NCBI GenBank assembly: GCA_038231395.1
Contig: JBBRLL010000017.1
Coordinates: forward strand, 1-64,000
Source: Stagnihabitans sp038231395
Lineage (GTDB): Bacteria; Pseudomonadota; Alphaproteobacteria; Rhodobacterales; Rhodobacteraceae
Length of the DNA stretch: 64,000 nt
Reading direction: 5' to 3'
The notes below the pieces were generated by a model. It was not told the origin of the DNA, did not search any database, and worked only from the letters and a program-made list of their open reading frames with translations. This document shows, piece by piece, positions 16,197-25,233 of the stretch; the first letter of the stretch is position 1, and each line of letters begins with the position of its first letter. A program made the translations under genes and the position numbers.

Positions 16197-16286
16197 CGGG
16201 GTTCTCCTTATATTCAAAGACTGAAGGGCCTTAACGCAGGTCGGCGCAAGGGGAAAGGGGCGATTGCCCGCCTGCCGCGTATTCCG

Positions 16287-16910
16287 CTATGGCGGAGGCG
16301 TCAGATGGAAGCGGCCGTCGCGGGTGAGGAGGGTTCGGGTAAAGGCTTGTTCAGCGGCGAAGTCGTGCGGAACTTGGGCTGCGGTGCGCGAGCCGGACAA
16401 TGAGAGGGTGGCGAAGAAGTCAAAGCCGTAAAGGGTGATTTTGGTGGCTTCGGAGCGGGACAGAAGGTCGATCAGCATGACGCCGGTGGTCGGTGGGGCG
16501 TTCAGTTGGGCTTGCAGGCGGGCGGTATCTTTCAAAGGGTGCAGGTAAAAGCCGGGGGCGCTGGCTACGCCGTAGGGCAGGCGTTTTCTTTTGGGCGACA
16601 TCCAGATCACGCGGGAGGGACGCAGGCGGATCAGATCGGTGATCGGGATGGCGGTGGCGACGGCCAGAATATCGGTGCGGGTGCCGTGGCTTTGCGGCGC
16701 GGGCATCGGCGCGCGGTTGATGCGGATGACGGTATCGGCGGCGTCAATCTCTGCGCCCGAACCGGTGGCGACGAGGCTGCGGGCGTTGCCGACAAGCGCC
16801 ACGGTCTGGCCCGCAAAGGTTTGCAGCAGGGCGGATTGGGCGATCGACAGGGCGGCAAGGGGTGCCTCTTGCCGCAAGGTTCTGGCCAGAAGGAACTGCA
16901 AGCGGGTCAT
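16287..16910 (-). CDS. GT29 (sialyltransferase-like) family protein
   Basis: 207 residues. The motif VALVGNARSL...GSGAEIDAADTVIRINRAP near residues 36-70 is the nucleotide-binding signature of GT29-type sialyltransferase-like proteins found in bacteria. TTGVMLIDLLSR and ITLYGFDFF near 140-165 match the later conserved segments. Probably transfers a sugar in surface polysaccharide or LPS assembly, in line with the group 4 glycosyltransferase gene 97 bases upstream on the same strand. Donor and acceptor unknown. The start ATG has a weak ribosome site. Confidence 0.75.
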   Translation of the reverse strand: MTRLQFLLARTLRQEAPLAALSIAQSALLQTFAGQTVALVGNARSLVATGSGAEIDAADTVIRINRAPMPAPQSHGTRTDILAVATAIPITDLIRLRPSRVIWMSPKRKRLPYGVASAPGFYLHPLKDTARLQAQLNAPPTTGVMLIDLLSRSEATKITLYGFDFFATLSLSGSRTAAQVPHDFAAEQAFTRTLLTRDGRFHLTPPP

Positions 16911-17007
16911 GTCGCGGCCGTCAGATTGCGCAAGTCCGGGGTCGTGGCTTCGTTGGCCTTTGGTCTTTGGGCGACGTGGGTGTAGGTGACTGGCAAGCTG
17001 CGCCTGA

Positions 17008-18051
17008 TCATGTCTGGGCCAGAAGCTTGCGGTAAAGGGCTACAAGGGCTGCGGCTTCATCCTCGATCCTGAAGCGCTGCTCCACGCGGACGCGGGCGGC
17101 TGTGGACTGGGCGGCGCGCAGGGTGGGGTTGTCGATCAGGGCGGAGGTGGCGAGGCCCAGGGCTGCGATATCGCCGGGGTCAACAAGGCTGCCGGTTTCG
17201 CCGGGCACCACCAGTTCGTCAAAGGCACCGACGCGGGTGGCGACCACCGGGACGGCGCAGGCCATCGCCTCCAGCGGCGTCAAGCCGAACCCCTCCCACC
17301 GTTGCGGGGCTACGTAGATGTCAAGCGCGCGGTACCAGTCGGGCATCTGGTCAACGGTGACTTCGGGCAGAAACAGGATGCGGGAGGTGAGGTTGGCAGC
17401 GGCGACCTGGGCTTGCAGGTCGGTGAGGAAGGCCTGATGCTCCGCCGTCGCCCGGCCCATCACCAGCGCTGTGGCATCGGGACGGCTGGGCAGGATGGCG
17501 ATCATCGCCTGGACGAACGCGTCGGTGCCTTTTTGGGCGCGGATCCGGCCATAGCAGCCGATCAGCAGGGTATCAGGCAGGCCAAGTTTGGTGCGCAGGG
17601 CAGAACGGTCCTTGGGCGGGGAAAAGCTGGCGGTGTCGATGCCGTGCAGGATGACGGTGGCCGGACGCTGCAAATAGCTGGCGGTGCGAGCCGACGTGGC
17701 GACGACGGCATCAATCCGCGCGATCAGCCCCCGCGTGTAGGCGGAGTGTTGGCGTTGCGAGGCGGAGGTGAACAGCAGCCGCAGTTTGCGGCGCAAGATG
17801 TGGCGCAGGGCGAGGCCCACCAGCATTTCGGTGTTGCGCCGCGCGTGCCAGACCCGCCAGCGGTTGTTGGGCACGAAGGGCAACTGCCACAGCGGGATGT
17901 GGGGCAGACTTCCGGGCAGGCCTGGGCCGGTGGTGGTGATGGCGATGGTCCGCGCCATCACCGGGATCAGCCGCACCACAGTGGCCGTCACCCCGGAAAG
18001 CCGGCGTTTCAGGTTGGGGGCGATCACCTCAATCTCGGTCAGCTGTGGCAT
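17008..18051 (-). CDS. Glycosyltransferase family 4 (LPS core type)
   Basis: 347 residues of GT-B fold. The N-terminal half opens IEVIAPNLKRRLSGVTATV and contains ILHGIDTASFSPP; the C-terminal half has IGCYGRIRAQKGTDAFV near 185 and the donor-site motif APQRWEGFGLTPLEAMACAVPVVAT near 270 with the EGFGLTPLE loop. It resembles LpcC-like mannosyltransferases of the alphaproteobacterial LPS core, although the exact sugar is not certain. Likely in an operon with the GT29-like gene downstream. Confidence 0.85.
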   Translation of the reverse strand: MPQLTEIEVIAPNLKRRLSGVTATVVRLIPVMARTIAITTTGPGLPGSLPHIPLWQLPFVPNNRWRVWHARRNTEMLVGLALRHILRRKLRLLFTSASQRQHSAYTRGLIARIDAVVATSARTASYLQRPATVILHGIDTASFSPPKDRSALRTKLGLPDTLLIGCYGRIRAQKGTDAFVQAMIAILPSRPDATALVMGRATAEHQAFLTDLQAQVAAANLTSRILFLPEVTVDQMPDWYRALDIYVAPQRWEGFGLTPLEAMACAVPVVATRVGAFDELVVPGETGSLVDPGDIAALGLATSALIDNPTLRAAQSTAARVRVEQRFRIEDEAAALVALYRKLLAQT

Positions 18052-18105
18052 GGGACCCTCAGGCGTTTGAAACCCGATAGCGCAAAGCGGCGGTGGCGGG
18101 AAGCG

Positions 18106-19341
18106 TCACGCGGTTTGGGGGACCAGAACACGCTCCCGGATGGGCAGGTGGATCAGCGCAGAGAAGGCGCCGACACCGATGCCGATCCACCAGACCGAGG
18201 TGTAGTCTCCGGTCAGGTCATACATGCGCCCGCCAAGCCAGACGCCAAGAAAGCTGCCCAACTGGTGGCTGAGGAACACGAACCCATACAGCGTGCCCAT
18301 GTAGCGAATGCCGTACATATGGGCGACAAGGCCCGAGGTCAGCGGCACGGTCGCCAGCCACATCGAGCCCATGACGGCGGAAAACACCAGGACGGTGGTG
18401 GGCGTCATCGGCATCATGATGAACAGGATCGAGGCGATGGTCCGCCCGGTGTAAATCCCCGCCAGCAGGTATTTCTTGGAGTAACGCTTGCCAAGGTATC
18501 CCGCGAAGATCGAGCCTCCGATGTTGAACAGGCCGATGACAGAGATGGCGATGGCCCCCAAAGCCGAGGTGGTGGTGATGCCGATGCCCGCCAGTATGCC
18601 GGAGGGGTCGATAGCGCCACAACGTTCGGTCACAAATGCGGGGAAGTGGGCGGTGATGAAGGCCAACTGGTAGCCGCACGAGAAAAAGCCCATGAAAATC
18701 ATCAGGTAAGACGGGTCTTTGAAGGCGCGGATCAGGACAGTGCCAAGGGATTCCTGAAGCTCCTCTTTGGAGGCCATGGGTTGGGTGCGCAGGAACGGCA
18801 GCGCCAGAAGCGCGCACAGGATCACCACGGCGAAGATGCCGAACACGGTTTGCCAGTGGTAATGTTGCAGCAAAAGCTGTGCCGTGGGTGCGCCGACCAC
18901 CTGACCTGCCGAGCCTGCGGCGGTGGCGATGCCAAGCGACAGGCTGCGGTTCTCGGCACTCGTGGCGCGGCCCACGATGGCAAGGATCACGCCAAAACCG
19001 GTGCCTGCGATGCCGAAACCGACCAGAACCTCCATCATCTGCATCATGCCGGGGGTGCTGGCATAGCCGGACAAGACCAATCCCAAGGCGTAAAGCAGGG
19101 CACCAAGGATGATGGCGCGGCGGTCGCCAAAGCGTTCGGCCATGGCGCCGAATATCGGCTGGCCGATGCCCCAGGCAAGGTTCTGGATGGCGATGGCCAG
19201 CGAGAAATCAGACCGTGGCCAGCCGAATTCCGTGGCGATGGGGATCTGGAACACACCAAAGCTGGCGCGGACGGCGAAGTTCAGCAGCAGCACCGCGCAG
19301 CCTGCGATGAGAACCGGGGTAAAGACAGCAGCTTTCGTCAT
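18106..19341 (-). CDS. MFS transporter
   Basis: 411 residues with twelve predicted membrane segments. The start MTKAAVFTPV at 19341 is taken because the first membrane helix begins immediately; a long upstream open frame has no family character. The loop after helix 2 reads GAMAERFGDRRA, the MFS G-x-x-x-D-R-x-G-R motif in variant form. It resembles the oxalate/formate or monocarboxylate branch of the superfamily; the cargo is not certain. An inverted repeat about 75 bases upstream (19418-19438) may control it. Confidence 0.85.
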   Translation of the reverse strand: MTKAAVFTPVLIAGCAVLLLNFAVRASFGVFQIPIATEFGWPRSDFSLAIAIQNLAWGIGQPIFGAMAERFGDRRAIILGALLYALGLVLSGYASTPGMMQMMEVLVGFGIAGTGFGVILAIVGRATSAENRSLSLGIATAAGSAGQVVGAPTAQLLLQHYHWQTVFGIFAVVILCALLALPFLRTQPMASKEELQESLGTVLIRAFKDPSYLMIFMGFFSCGYQLAFITAHFPAFVTERCGAIDPSGILAGIGITTTSALGAIAISVIGLFNIGGSIFAGYLGKRYSKKYLLAGIYTGRTIASILFIMMPMTPTTVLVFSAVMGSMWLATVPLTSGLVAHMYGIRYMGTLYGFVFLSHQLGSFLGVWLGGRMYDLTGDYTSVWWIGIGVGAFSALIHLPIRERVLVPQTA

Positions 19342-19417
19342 GGCGCGGGCCTGTTTGAAAAGGGGGCAAACCGGAAGGAGGGTAAAATCGCGCAAGCGGC
19401 TGGCGGGGTCAAATTCT

Positions 19418-19438
19418 ATATTGTGATGGCTACAATAT
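19418..19438. promoter_or_regulatory. Inverted repeat ATATTGT-N7-ACAATAT before the MFS gene
   Basis: Perfect 7-bp arms, ATATTGT at 19418-19424 and ACAATAT at 19432-19438, separated by 7 bases. It lies 77 bases upstream of the MFS transporter start, between it and trhO. The TTGT...ACAA core resembles operators of GntR- or LysR-type regulators. No regulator gene is adjacent. Confidence 0.5.
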
Positions 19439-19495
19439 GGGGTTGTGCCTTGGTTGGGCCGCGGGAAGCGCGGGACACTGTTCTGCGGACTTGCG

Positions 19496-20284
19496 TTACG
19501 CTTTTGGGCTGCATTCCGGGCAAGCCTGACCCTCGGGAACCGGATGGCCGCAGGTGTAGCACATCCATGCGGTGCCCTTTTGCAACCCGTGAGTGACCGA
19601 AACCCGGCCGTCAAAGACAAAACACTCGCCCTGCCAAAGGCTTTCGGCCTCGGGAACGGTTTCGAGGTATTTCAGGATGCCGCCTTGCAGGTGAAACACT
19701 TCGGAGACGCCTTGACCGAGCAGGTAGTTGGTGGATTTCTCACAGCGGATGCCGCCCGTGCAGAACATCGCGATGCGATTGCCTTCAAACCTTTCGCGAT
19801 TGGCTTGCCACCATTGGGGAAACTGACGAAAGCTCCAGGTGCCGGGGTCGACCGCACCGGCAAAGCTGCCAATCGACACCTCATAGGCGTTGCGGGTGTC
19901 AATCACCGCAACGTCCGGCGCGCTGATCAGGGCGTTCCAGTCGGCAGGCGGGACGTGGTGGCCGACGCGGGCGAGCGGGTCGATCCCTTCGACGCCGAGT
20001 GTGACGATTTCCGGCTTCACCCGCACCTTCAGCCGGGTGAAGGGCATCGGGTTGGCGGGGCTTTCCTTGCAGACCAGTGCCGCACAGCCCGGCAAGGCGC
20101 GGATATGCGAAAGCACGGCGTCAATCGCTGCTGGCGTGCCTGCAATGGTGCCGTTGATCCCTTCGGTTGCCAGAAGCAGGGTGCCTTTGACGCCTTGGTC
20201 CTCACACAGTGCCAAAAGCGGGCCGCGCAAAGCCTCGGGCTCGGCGAAGGGGGTGAAATGGTACAGGGCGGCCACGGTGAACAT
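19496..20284 (-). CDS. trhO: tRNA uridine-34 hydroxylase TrhO (rhodanese family)
   Basis: 262 residues. The N-terminal acylphosphatase-like domain reads FTVAALYHFTPF. The rhodanese domain spans about residues 115-215, with VIDTRNAYEVSIGSFAGAVDP and the active loop FCTGGIRCEKSTNYL carrying the catalytic cysteine. A C-terminal zinc-like CYTCGHPVPEGQACPECS follows. TrhO makes 5-hydroxyuridine at the wobble position of tRNA using molecular oxygen. Stand-alone gene. Confidence 0.93.
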   Translation of the reverse strand: MFTVAALYHFTPFAEPEALRGPLLALCEDQGVKGTLLLATEGINGTIAGTPAAIDAVLSHIRALPGCAALVCKESPANPMPFTRLKVRVKPEIVTLGVEGIDPLARVGHHVPPADWNALISAPDVAVIDTRNAYEVSIGSFAGAVDPGTWSFRQFPQWWQANRERFEGNRIAMFCTGGIRCEKSTNYLLGQGVSEVFHLQGGILKYLETVPEAESLWQGECFVFDGRVSVTHGLQKGTAWMCYTCGHPVPEGQACPECSPKA

Positions 20285-20389
20285 GGGTGCGGATTAGGCG
20301 GTTGGGCTGATGAACTCAAGGGGGAGAGGTCTGCGGGTGCTTGACCGATGCGGGCGGCTTGCCTAACCCTGAGCAAAAGCGAGGTCGCC

Positions 20390-20998
20390 ATGCGAGATAG
20401 TTCAGAAGCCCTGATCGTGATCGACGTGCAGAATGATTTCTGTCCCGGTGGAGCGCTGGCAGTTGCGGAGGGTGACGTGATCATCCCCCGGATCAATGCG
20501 CTGATGGGGGCGTTTCAGACCGTGGTTCTGACACAGGACTGGCACCCGGCGGACCACAGCTCTTTTGCGGCCAACCATCCGGGCGCGCAGGCGTTTTCGC
20601 AGGTTCAGATGGCTTACGGGATGCAAACCCTGTGGCCGGTCCATTGCGTGCAAGGCACCAGAGGGGCGGAGTTTCACGCCGATCTGCACAGCGATATGGC
20701 TCATCTGGTGATCCGCAAGGGGTTTCGGGCCGCGATCGACAGCTATTCCGCGCTGTTTGAAAATGACCGGACCACGCCGACCGGGCTTTCGGGCTATCTG
20801 CGCGAGCGTGGGATTGCGCGGCTGACATTTGTGGGCCTTGCCACCGATTATTGCGTGGCCTTTTCGGCACTTGATGCGGCTGCGGCGGGGTTTGACGCCA
20901 CCGTGCTGGAGGGCGCCTGCCGGGCGATTGACCTTGGCGGATCCCTGGCCCGCCAGCTTGTCGCGCTGCGCGGTGCCGGGGTGAATTTGCAGCCCTGA
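20390..20998 (+). CDS. pncA: Nicotinamidase
   Basis: 202 residues, ATG at 20390 after GAGG. Catalytic triad visible: Asp in VIDVQNDFCPGGAL, Lys in VIRKGFRAAIDSYS, and Cys in VGLATDYCVAFSA; metal ligands lie in LTQDWHPADHSSF. It converts nicotinamide to nicotinate, which PncB (encoded 2.4 kb downstream on the same strand) then uses for NAD salvage. Confidence 0.95.
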   Translation: MRDSSEALIVIDVQNDFCPGGALAVAEGDVIIPRINALMGAFQTVVLTQDWHPADHSSFAANHPGAQAFSQVQMAYGMQTLWPVHCVQGTRGAEFHADLHSDMAHLVIRKGFRAAIDSYSALFENDRTTPTGLSGYLRERGIARLTFVGLATDYCVAFSALDAAAAGFDATVLEGACRAIDLGGSLARQLVALRGAGVNLQP

Positions 20999-21057
20999 TA
21001 AAGGCTTCCTTAACTCTGATCCCCTACTCCTGCGCGTAGACATCGGGAAGGAACGGG

Positions 21058-22920
21058 ATGGCCGGGGACCGTGGCAGTCAGGCTAAGGCGCTGATCGACC
21101 TTGCGCAATTTGAACAGCGGGTCAGTCCCTCTGGCCAATTGCAGCACTACGCCCGCAGCCGTATCGGGTCGTTTTGGCTGCGGCAAACCCTGACGTTTTT
21201 TGGGTCCGTCACGATCGGGTTGCTGGCATCTGGTCGTCTGGGCGTGGCACTGGCGATCATTGCGCTGGCGGGTGAAATCGTTGACATCGCCTGCCTGCGC
21301 TATGTTGTGCGGCGGATGCTGGCCGGAGCCGGTCCTGCATGGCCTTACAGTATAGCGCTGGCCGCTGCCGCGCTGCAATCGGGCACCATTGCGATTTGTG
21401 TAAGCCTTTGCTGGCGCATGATTCCCGTGCAGGAGGTGCGGTTTTTCGCCGCAGCCTTCCTGATCGCTGCAACCATAAATGCGGGCGTCACCCGGCCTCA
21501 TCTGCGCGCTGCGGCTGATGTCCGGCTGGCGATTTTTGCGTTGACCGGGTTCGTGATGATGGCCATGGACCTGCGCCAGACAGCGCTTGCCACCTCGTTG
21601 GAGTATGGGTTCTTTGCTGCGGGCTTTGGCCTTTTGGCGTTCATTTCGCTTTTGTTCATCCAGTCATCCGAGCGGAATTATCTGCAACGTCGCCACACGG
21701 AGTATGTGCTTCTCAAGCACCAGCATGATCAACACCGGGTGCAGATTGAGCTTGCGCTTACGGCACGCGACAACCAACGCCTTGCTTTGGTTGCAAAATA
21801 TGCCAAGGACAGCGTGATCCTTGCCAGCCCTGACGGCCGCATCGAATGGGTCAACGACGCTTTCACCCGCATCACTGGCCATGCTTTGGAGGAGGTTTTG
21901 GGGCGGATGCCCATTGATTTTCTGAACGCGCCCGGGACGGATCCTGATACGATCACCCGCTTGACCGCCGCGCGCGACGCCCACCAACCGGTCCGGGCGG
22001 AGGTGCTGAACCGCACCAAATCCGGGCATCTGATCTGGATGGAAACCTCGATCACCCCCTTGTTTGATGACGCCGGGCAGTTGCAACTTTGGATCTCGGT
22101 CGAACGCGACATCGCAGAGGCCAAAGAGCGGGAGGCTGAACTGGCCCGCGCGCACGCCGCCGCCGAGGAGGCGGGCCGGGCCAAAACCCGTTTCCTTGCC
22201 AATATGAGCCACGAAATCAGGACGCCGATGAACGGTGTGATCGGCGTCGCGGAGCTTTTGTCGGAAACAAAGCTGTCACCGCTGCAACACGACTATGTTG
22301 AAACAATCCGGGATTCCGGCCGGATGCTTCTGGAAATCATCAATGATATCCTCGACCTGGCCAAATTTCAGTCCGGAAAATCCGCTCTGGAAAGCCGGGC
22401 CTTTTCGCTGACCGGCGCGGTGGAGGCGGTGATGCAAATTTTGCAACCGGTGGCGGCGAAAAAGGCGCTTGATCTGCAACTGGTCCTGCCGGGGGACGTC
22501 ACTTTGGTCGGAGAGGAGGGCAAACTGCGGCAAATCCTGCTCAACCTGATCGGCAATGCGGTCAAGTTTACCCGCGAAGGGGCGGTCACGGTGACGGTCC
22601 GCCCGCCGTCCGGCACATGCAAAGCGCTGGAAATCGACGTCGCTGACACCGGAATTGGCATTGCGCCGGATCGGATCGGGCGAATTTTCGACAGTTTCAG
22701 TCAGGCGGACGACGGTATTGCCCGGCAGTTTGGTGGCACCGGGCTGGGGCTGACGATTTGCGCGATGCTCGCCGAACGGATGGGCGGCGCAATCACGGTC
22801 CGCTCCAATATTGGCAACGGATCGGTGTTTACGTTCCGGGCCGACATGCCGCGCGCCACCGCGGCCGCGGCCATCAAGCGGTTCCCCGCGCATTCGCCCT
22901 GCGCCCGGGCCTGCGCCTGA
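21058..22920 (+). CDS. Membrane PAS sensor histidine kinase
   Basis: 620 residues. Five or six hydrophobic segments occupy residues 45-200. A coiled stretch follows, then a PAS domain at about 240-355 (SVILASPDGRIEWVNDAFTR, SPDG/VNDAF typical). HisKA contains FLANMSHEIRTPMNG with the phospho-acceptor His at residue 386. The HATPase domain has NLIGNAVKFT, DTGIGIAPD and FGGTGLGLTI (about 490-600). The frame ends shortly after the ATPase domain with a nonsense-looking tail (PAHSPCARACA), and the receiver domain continues in the -1 frame from 22920. So the gene looks like a hybrid kinase split in two. The signal sensed is unknown; it sits between pncA and pncB. Confidence 0.9.
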   Translation: MAGDRGSQAKALIDLAQFEQRVSPSGQLQHYARSRIGSFWLRQTLTFFGSVTIGLLASGRLGVALAIIALAGEIVDIACLRYVVRRMLAGAGPAWPYSIALAAAALQSGTIAICVSLCWRMIPVQEVRFFAAAFLIAATINAGVTRPHLRAAADVRLAIFALTGFVMMAMDLRQTALATSLEYGFFAAGFGLLAFISLLFIQSSERNYLQRRHTEYVLLKHQHDQHRVQIELALTARDNQRLALVAKYAKDSVILASPDGRIEWVNDAFTRITGHALEEVLGRMPIDFLNAPGTDPDTITRLTAARDAHQPVRAEVLNRTKSGHLIWMETSITPLFDDAGQLQLWISVERDIAEAKEREAELARAHAAAEEAGRAKTRFLANMSHEIRTPMNGVIGVAELLSETKLSPLQHDYVETIRDSGRMLLEIINDILDLAKFQSGKSALESRAFSLTGAVEAVMQILQPVAAKKALDLQLVLPGDVTLVGEEGKLRQILLNLIGNAVKFTREGAVTVTVRPPSGTCKALEIDVADTGIGIAPDRIGRIFDSFSQADDGIARQFGGTGLGLTICAMLAERMGGAITVRSNIGNGSVFTFRADMPRATAAAAIKRFPAHSPCARACA

Positions 22921-23312
22921 TGATTGCCGAGGACAACCGGACCAACATGATGATCGTCCGCAAAATGCTGCAAACTCAGGTTTCGGCGTGGATTGAGGCC
23001 GTCAACGGACACGAGGCGGTGCTGCTTTACGCCGCACACCGCCCGGATCTGGTGCTGATGGACGTCTCGATGCCGGTAAAGGACGGCTTGCAGGCGACCC
23101 GCGATATCCGCGCCTATGAGAAGGCGCAAGGTCTGTCCCATTGTCCGGTCATAGCGCTGACCGCCAACGCGTTCGGCGAGGATCGGCTGGCGTGTCAGGA
23201 GGCGGGACTGGACGGATTTCTGGTCAAACCTCTGTCGCGGCAAGACCTTTTGGCAGAGATTACCCTGCATTGCCCCCCAGATAGCGCGCCAAAACTTGCG
23301 ATGGGGCTTTGA
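22920..23312 (+). CDS. Receiver-domain protein, split from or coupled to the kinase upstream
   Basis: 130 residues, one receiver domain. The ATG overlaps the kinase stop as TGATG. Features: AEDNRTN acidic pair near the N-terminus, phospho-acceptor Asp in LVLMDVSMPVKDG, Thr in ALTANAF and Lys in LVKPLS. There is no output domain. Codons just before this ATG, read in the same frame, encode ALRPGLRL, a linker of the kind seen in hybrid kinases. This suggests the two parts were once one protein. Re-initiation at TGATG could still make both parts. Confidence 0.85.
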   Translation: MIAEDNRTNMMIVRKMLQTQVSAWIEAVNGHEAVLLYAAHRPDLVLMDVSMPVKDGLQATRDIRAYEKAQGLSHCPVIALTANAFGEDRLACQEAGLDGFLVKPLSRQDLLAEITLHCPPDSAPKLAMGL

Positions 23313-23361
23313 CCTTCCGCCCCGGTTGCTGCCATAGTTGACCCCTTGAAGGAGCGTGACC

Positions 23362-24654
23362 ATGGTCGATCTTGCTACTCGTGTGTGGAACCACCGCTGG
23401 AAAATTGACCCAATCGTGCGGTCGCTGATCGACACTGACTTTTACAAGCTGTTGATGTGTCAGTCGATTTTTCGCAACCGGCCCGACACGGTGGTAGAGT
23501 TCAGCCTGATGAACCGCAGCCGCGCGATCCGGCTGGCTGATCTGGTCGATGAAGGCGAATTGCGCGAACAACTGGACCATGTGCGGTCACTGTCGCTAAG
23601 CCGGGGTGAAAGCACCTGGCTGCGTGGCAACATGTTTTACGGCAAACGCCAGATGTTCCGCCCTGATTTCATGGAGTGGTTCGAGGGGATGCGCCTGCCG
23701 CCTTATCACCTTGAAAAGCGCGACGGCCAATTTGAACTGACGTTTGAGGGCCGCTGGCACGAAGTGATGTTGTGGGAAATACCAGCCCTCGCCGTGCTGA
23801 TGGAACTGCGCGGCCGCGCCGTCCTGCAAAAGCTGGGGCGGTTTGAACTTGAGGTGCTATATGCCCGCGCCATGACCAAGCTGTGGGAAAAGATCACCCG
23901 GCTGCGGGCGATTGAAGGCCTTAAGATCGCCGATTTTGGAACGCGGCGCAGGCACTCTTTCCTGTGGCAGGACTGGTCGGTGCAAGCGATGATGGAGGGG
24001 CTGGAGAGCCGTTTCACCGGAACCTCCAACTGCCTGATTGCGCAGCGCCGCGATATTGAGGCGATTGGCACAAATGCCCACGAATTGCCGATGGTTTACG
24101 CGGCTTTGGCGGGGACCGATGCCGAACTGGCGCGCACCCCTTATCAGGTGATGGCCGATTGGCAGGAGGAGCATGACGGCAACCTGCGGATTATCCTGCC
24201 CGACACCTTCGGCACCGAGGGTTTTCTGAAACGCGCGCCGGATTGGCTTGCCGCGTGGACCGGGATCAGGATTGACAGCGGCGACCCAGCCCACGCGGCC
24301 GAGGTGGCAATCGGTTGGTGGAAGGACCGCGGCGAAGACCCACGGCAGAAACTGGTGATTTTCTCGGACGGGCTGGACGTGGCCAAGATTGAAGAATTGC
24401 ATCGGCAATTTGTCGGCAGGGTCAAGGTGTCTTTCGGCTGGGGTACGATGCTGACCAATGATTTCAGTGGTTTGGCGGCAGGGGATGGTTTGGCGCCGTT
24501 TTCACTGGTGTGCAAGGCGGTGTCGGCGAACGGCCATGCGACGGTCAAGCTGTCGGACAATCCGAACAAGGCGATGGGACCAGCGGATCAGATTGCACGC
24601 TACAAGCGGGTGTTTGAGGTCGGCGCACAACAGGCCTCAGAGGTATCGGTCTGA
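23362..24654 (+). CDS. pncB: Nicotinate phosphoribosyltransferase
   Basis: 430 residues, normal length. ATG 23362 has AAGGAG at a good distance; a GTG two codons upstream is less likely. Features: SLIDTDFYKLLMCQSIF near the N-terminus, FGTRRRHSF with the phosphorylated His, and IRIDSGDPAHAAE and FSDGLDVAKI in the phosphoribosyl-binding half. It makes nicotinate mononucleotide from nicotinate and PRPP. Together with pncA it forms the salvage branch to NAD. Confidence 0.96.
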   Translation: MVDLATRVWNHRWKIDPIVRSLIDTDFYKLLMCQSIFRNRPDTVVEFSLMNRSRAIRLADLVDEGELREQLDHVRSLSLSRGESTWLRGNMFYGKRQMFRPDFMEWFEGMRLPPYHLEKRDGQFELTFEGRWHEVMLWEIPALAVLMELRGRAVLQKLGRFELEVLYARAMTKLWEKITRLRAIEGLKIADFGTRRRHSFLWQDWSVQAMMEGLESRFTGTSNCLIAQRRDIEAIGTNAHELPMVYAALAGTDAELARTPYQVMADWQEEHDGNLRIILPDTFGTEGFLKRAPDWLAAWTGIRIDSGDPAHAAEVAIGWWKDRGEDPRQKLVIFSDGLDVAKIEELHRQFVGRVKVSFGWGTMLTNDFSGLAAGDGLAPFSLVCKAVSANGHATVKLSDNPNKAMGPADQIARYKRVFEVGAQQASEVSV

Positions 24655-24699
24655 GGTTTTTTGGTTGCAACAACCGCGTTGCACGGTCCGCAAACGGGT

Positions 24700-25122
24700 C
24701 TACTCCTCGCCCTCGGGTGCCTGACGGGTGGCTTTGACCTCACCCCGGACCTTTTTTGCGGCGATCCTGCGCTGAATGCTGCCGTAGGTCGGCTTGGTTG
24801 CCAAGCGGCGTTTCGGAGCAATCAGGGCCTGACGGATCAGATCCGCCAACCTGTCGCGGGCAAGTTCGCGGTTTTGCGCTTGCGACCTTGTATCTTCGAC
24901 CTGAAGTACAATAGCACCCTCCGTCGTCCAGCGCCGCCCGGCCAGACGTTTCAGCCGCGCTTTCACGGCGGGGGTCAGGTGCGGCGAACGCTCCGCCTCA
25001 AAGCGCAATTCGACGGCGGTAGAGACTTTGTTAACGTTTTGCCCGCCCGGACCGGAGGCGCGCATAAAACTTTCAGAAAGCTCCCAGTCGGCGATTGAGA
25101 TATGTTCGGTAATGTACAGCAT
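24700..25122 (-). CDS. arfB: Ribosome-rescue peptidyl-tRNA hydrolase ArfB
   Basis: 140 residues. The GGQ loop ASGPGGQNVNKVSTAVELR near residue 24 is the release-factor-type catalytic motif. The basic C-terminal tail (RLATKPTYGSIQRRIAAKKVRGEVK) enters the empty mRNA channel of stalled ribosomes. ArfB frees non-stop ribosomes when tmRNA is absent or overloaded. The ATG at 25122 follows the weak site GGTGAAG. Only 10 bases before it is the U-run of an intrinsic terminator, and further up a small ORF with a near-perfect ribosome site, so expression may be controlled by attenuation (see findings). Confidence 0.94.
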   Translation of the reverse strand: MLYITEHISIADWELSESFMRASGPGGQNVNKVSTAVELRFEAERSPHLTPAVKARLKRLAGRRWTTEGAIVLQVEDTRSQAQNRELARDRLADLIRQALIAPKRRLATKPTYGSIQRRIAAKKVRGEVKATRQAPEGEE

Positions 25123-25132
25123 CGTCTTCACC

Positions 25133-25162
25133 AAAGAGAAAGGGCCACCTGAGCGGTGACCC
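25133..25162 (-). terminator. Intrinsic terminator / attenuator before arfB
   Basis: Reverse strand: GGGTCACC, loop GCTCA, GGTGGCCC (one G-U pair), then TTTCTCTTT. It ends 10 bases before the arfB ATG and 72 bases after the stop of the 18-codon ORF. Confidence 0.75.
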
Positions 25163-25233
25163 TTCCCGAGTTCCAAGGAGATGGGCCAGTTAGGGCATCC
25201 ATCCAACCTTTGGCCGTTCAACAGGGGTTTGCC

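Noticed and set aside
17302..19596. Very long plus-strand open frame opposite the glycosyltransferase and MFS genes (764 codons)
   Set aside because: It is antisense to two clear genes, has low-complexity Gly/Asp/His/Gln composition and no recognisable domain; such frames are common in GC-rich DNA.
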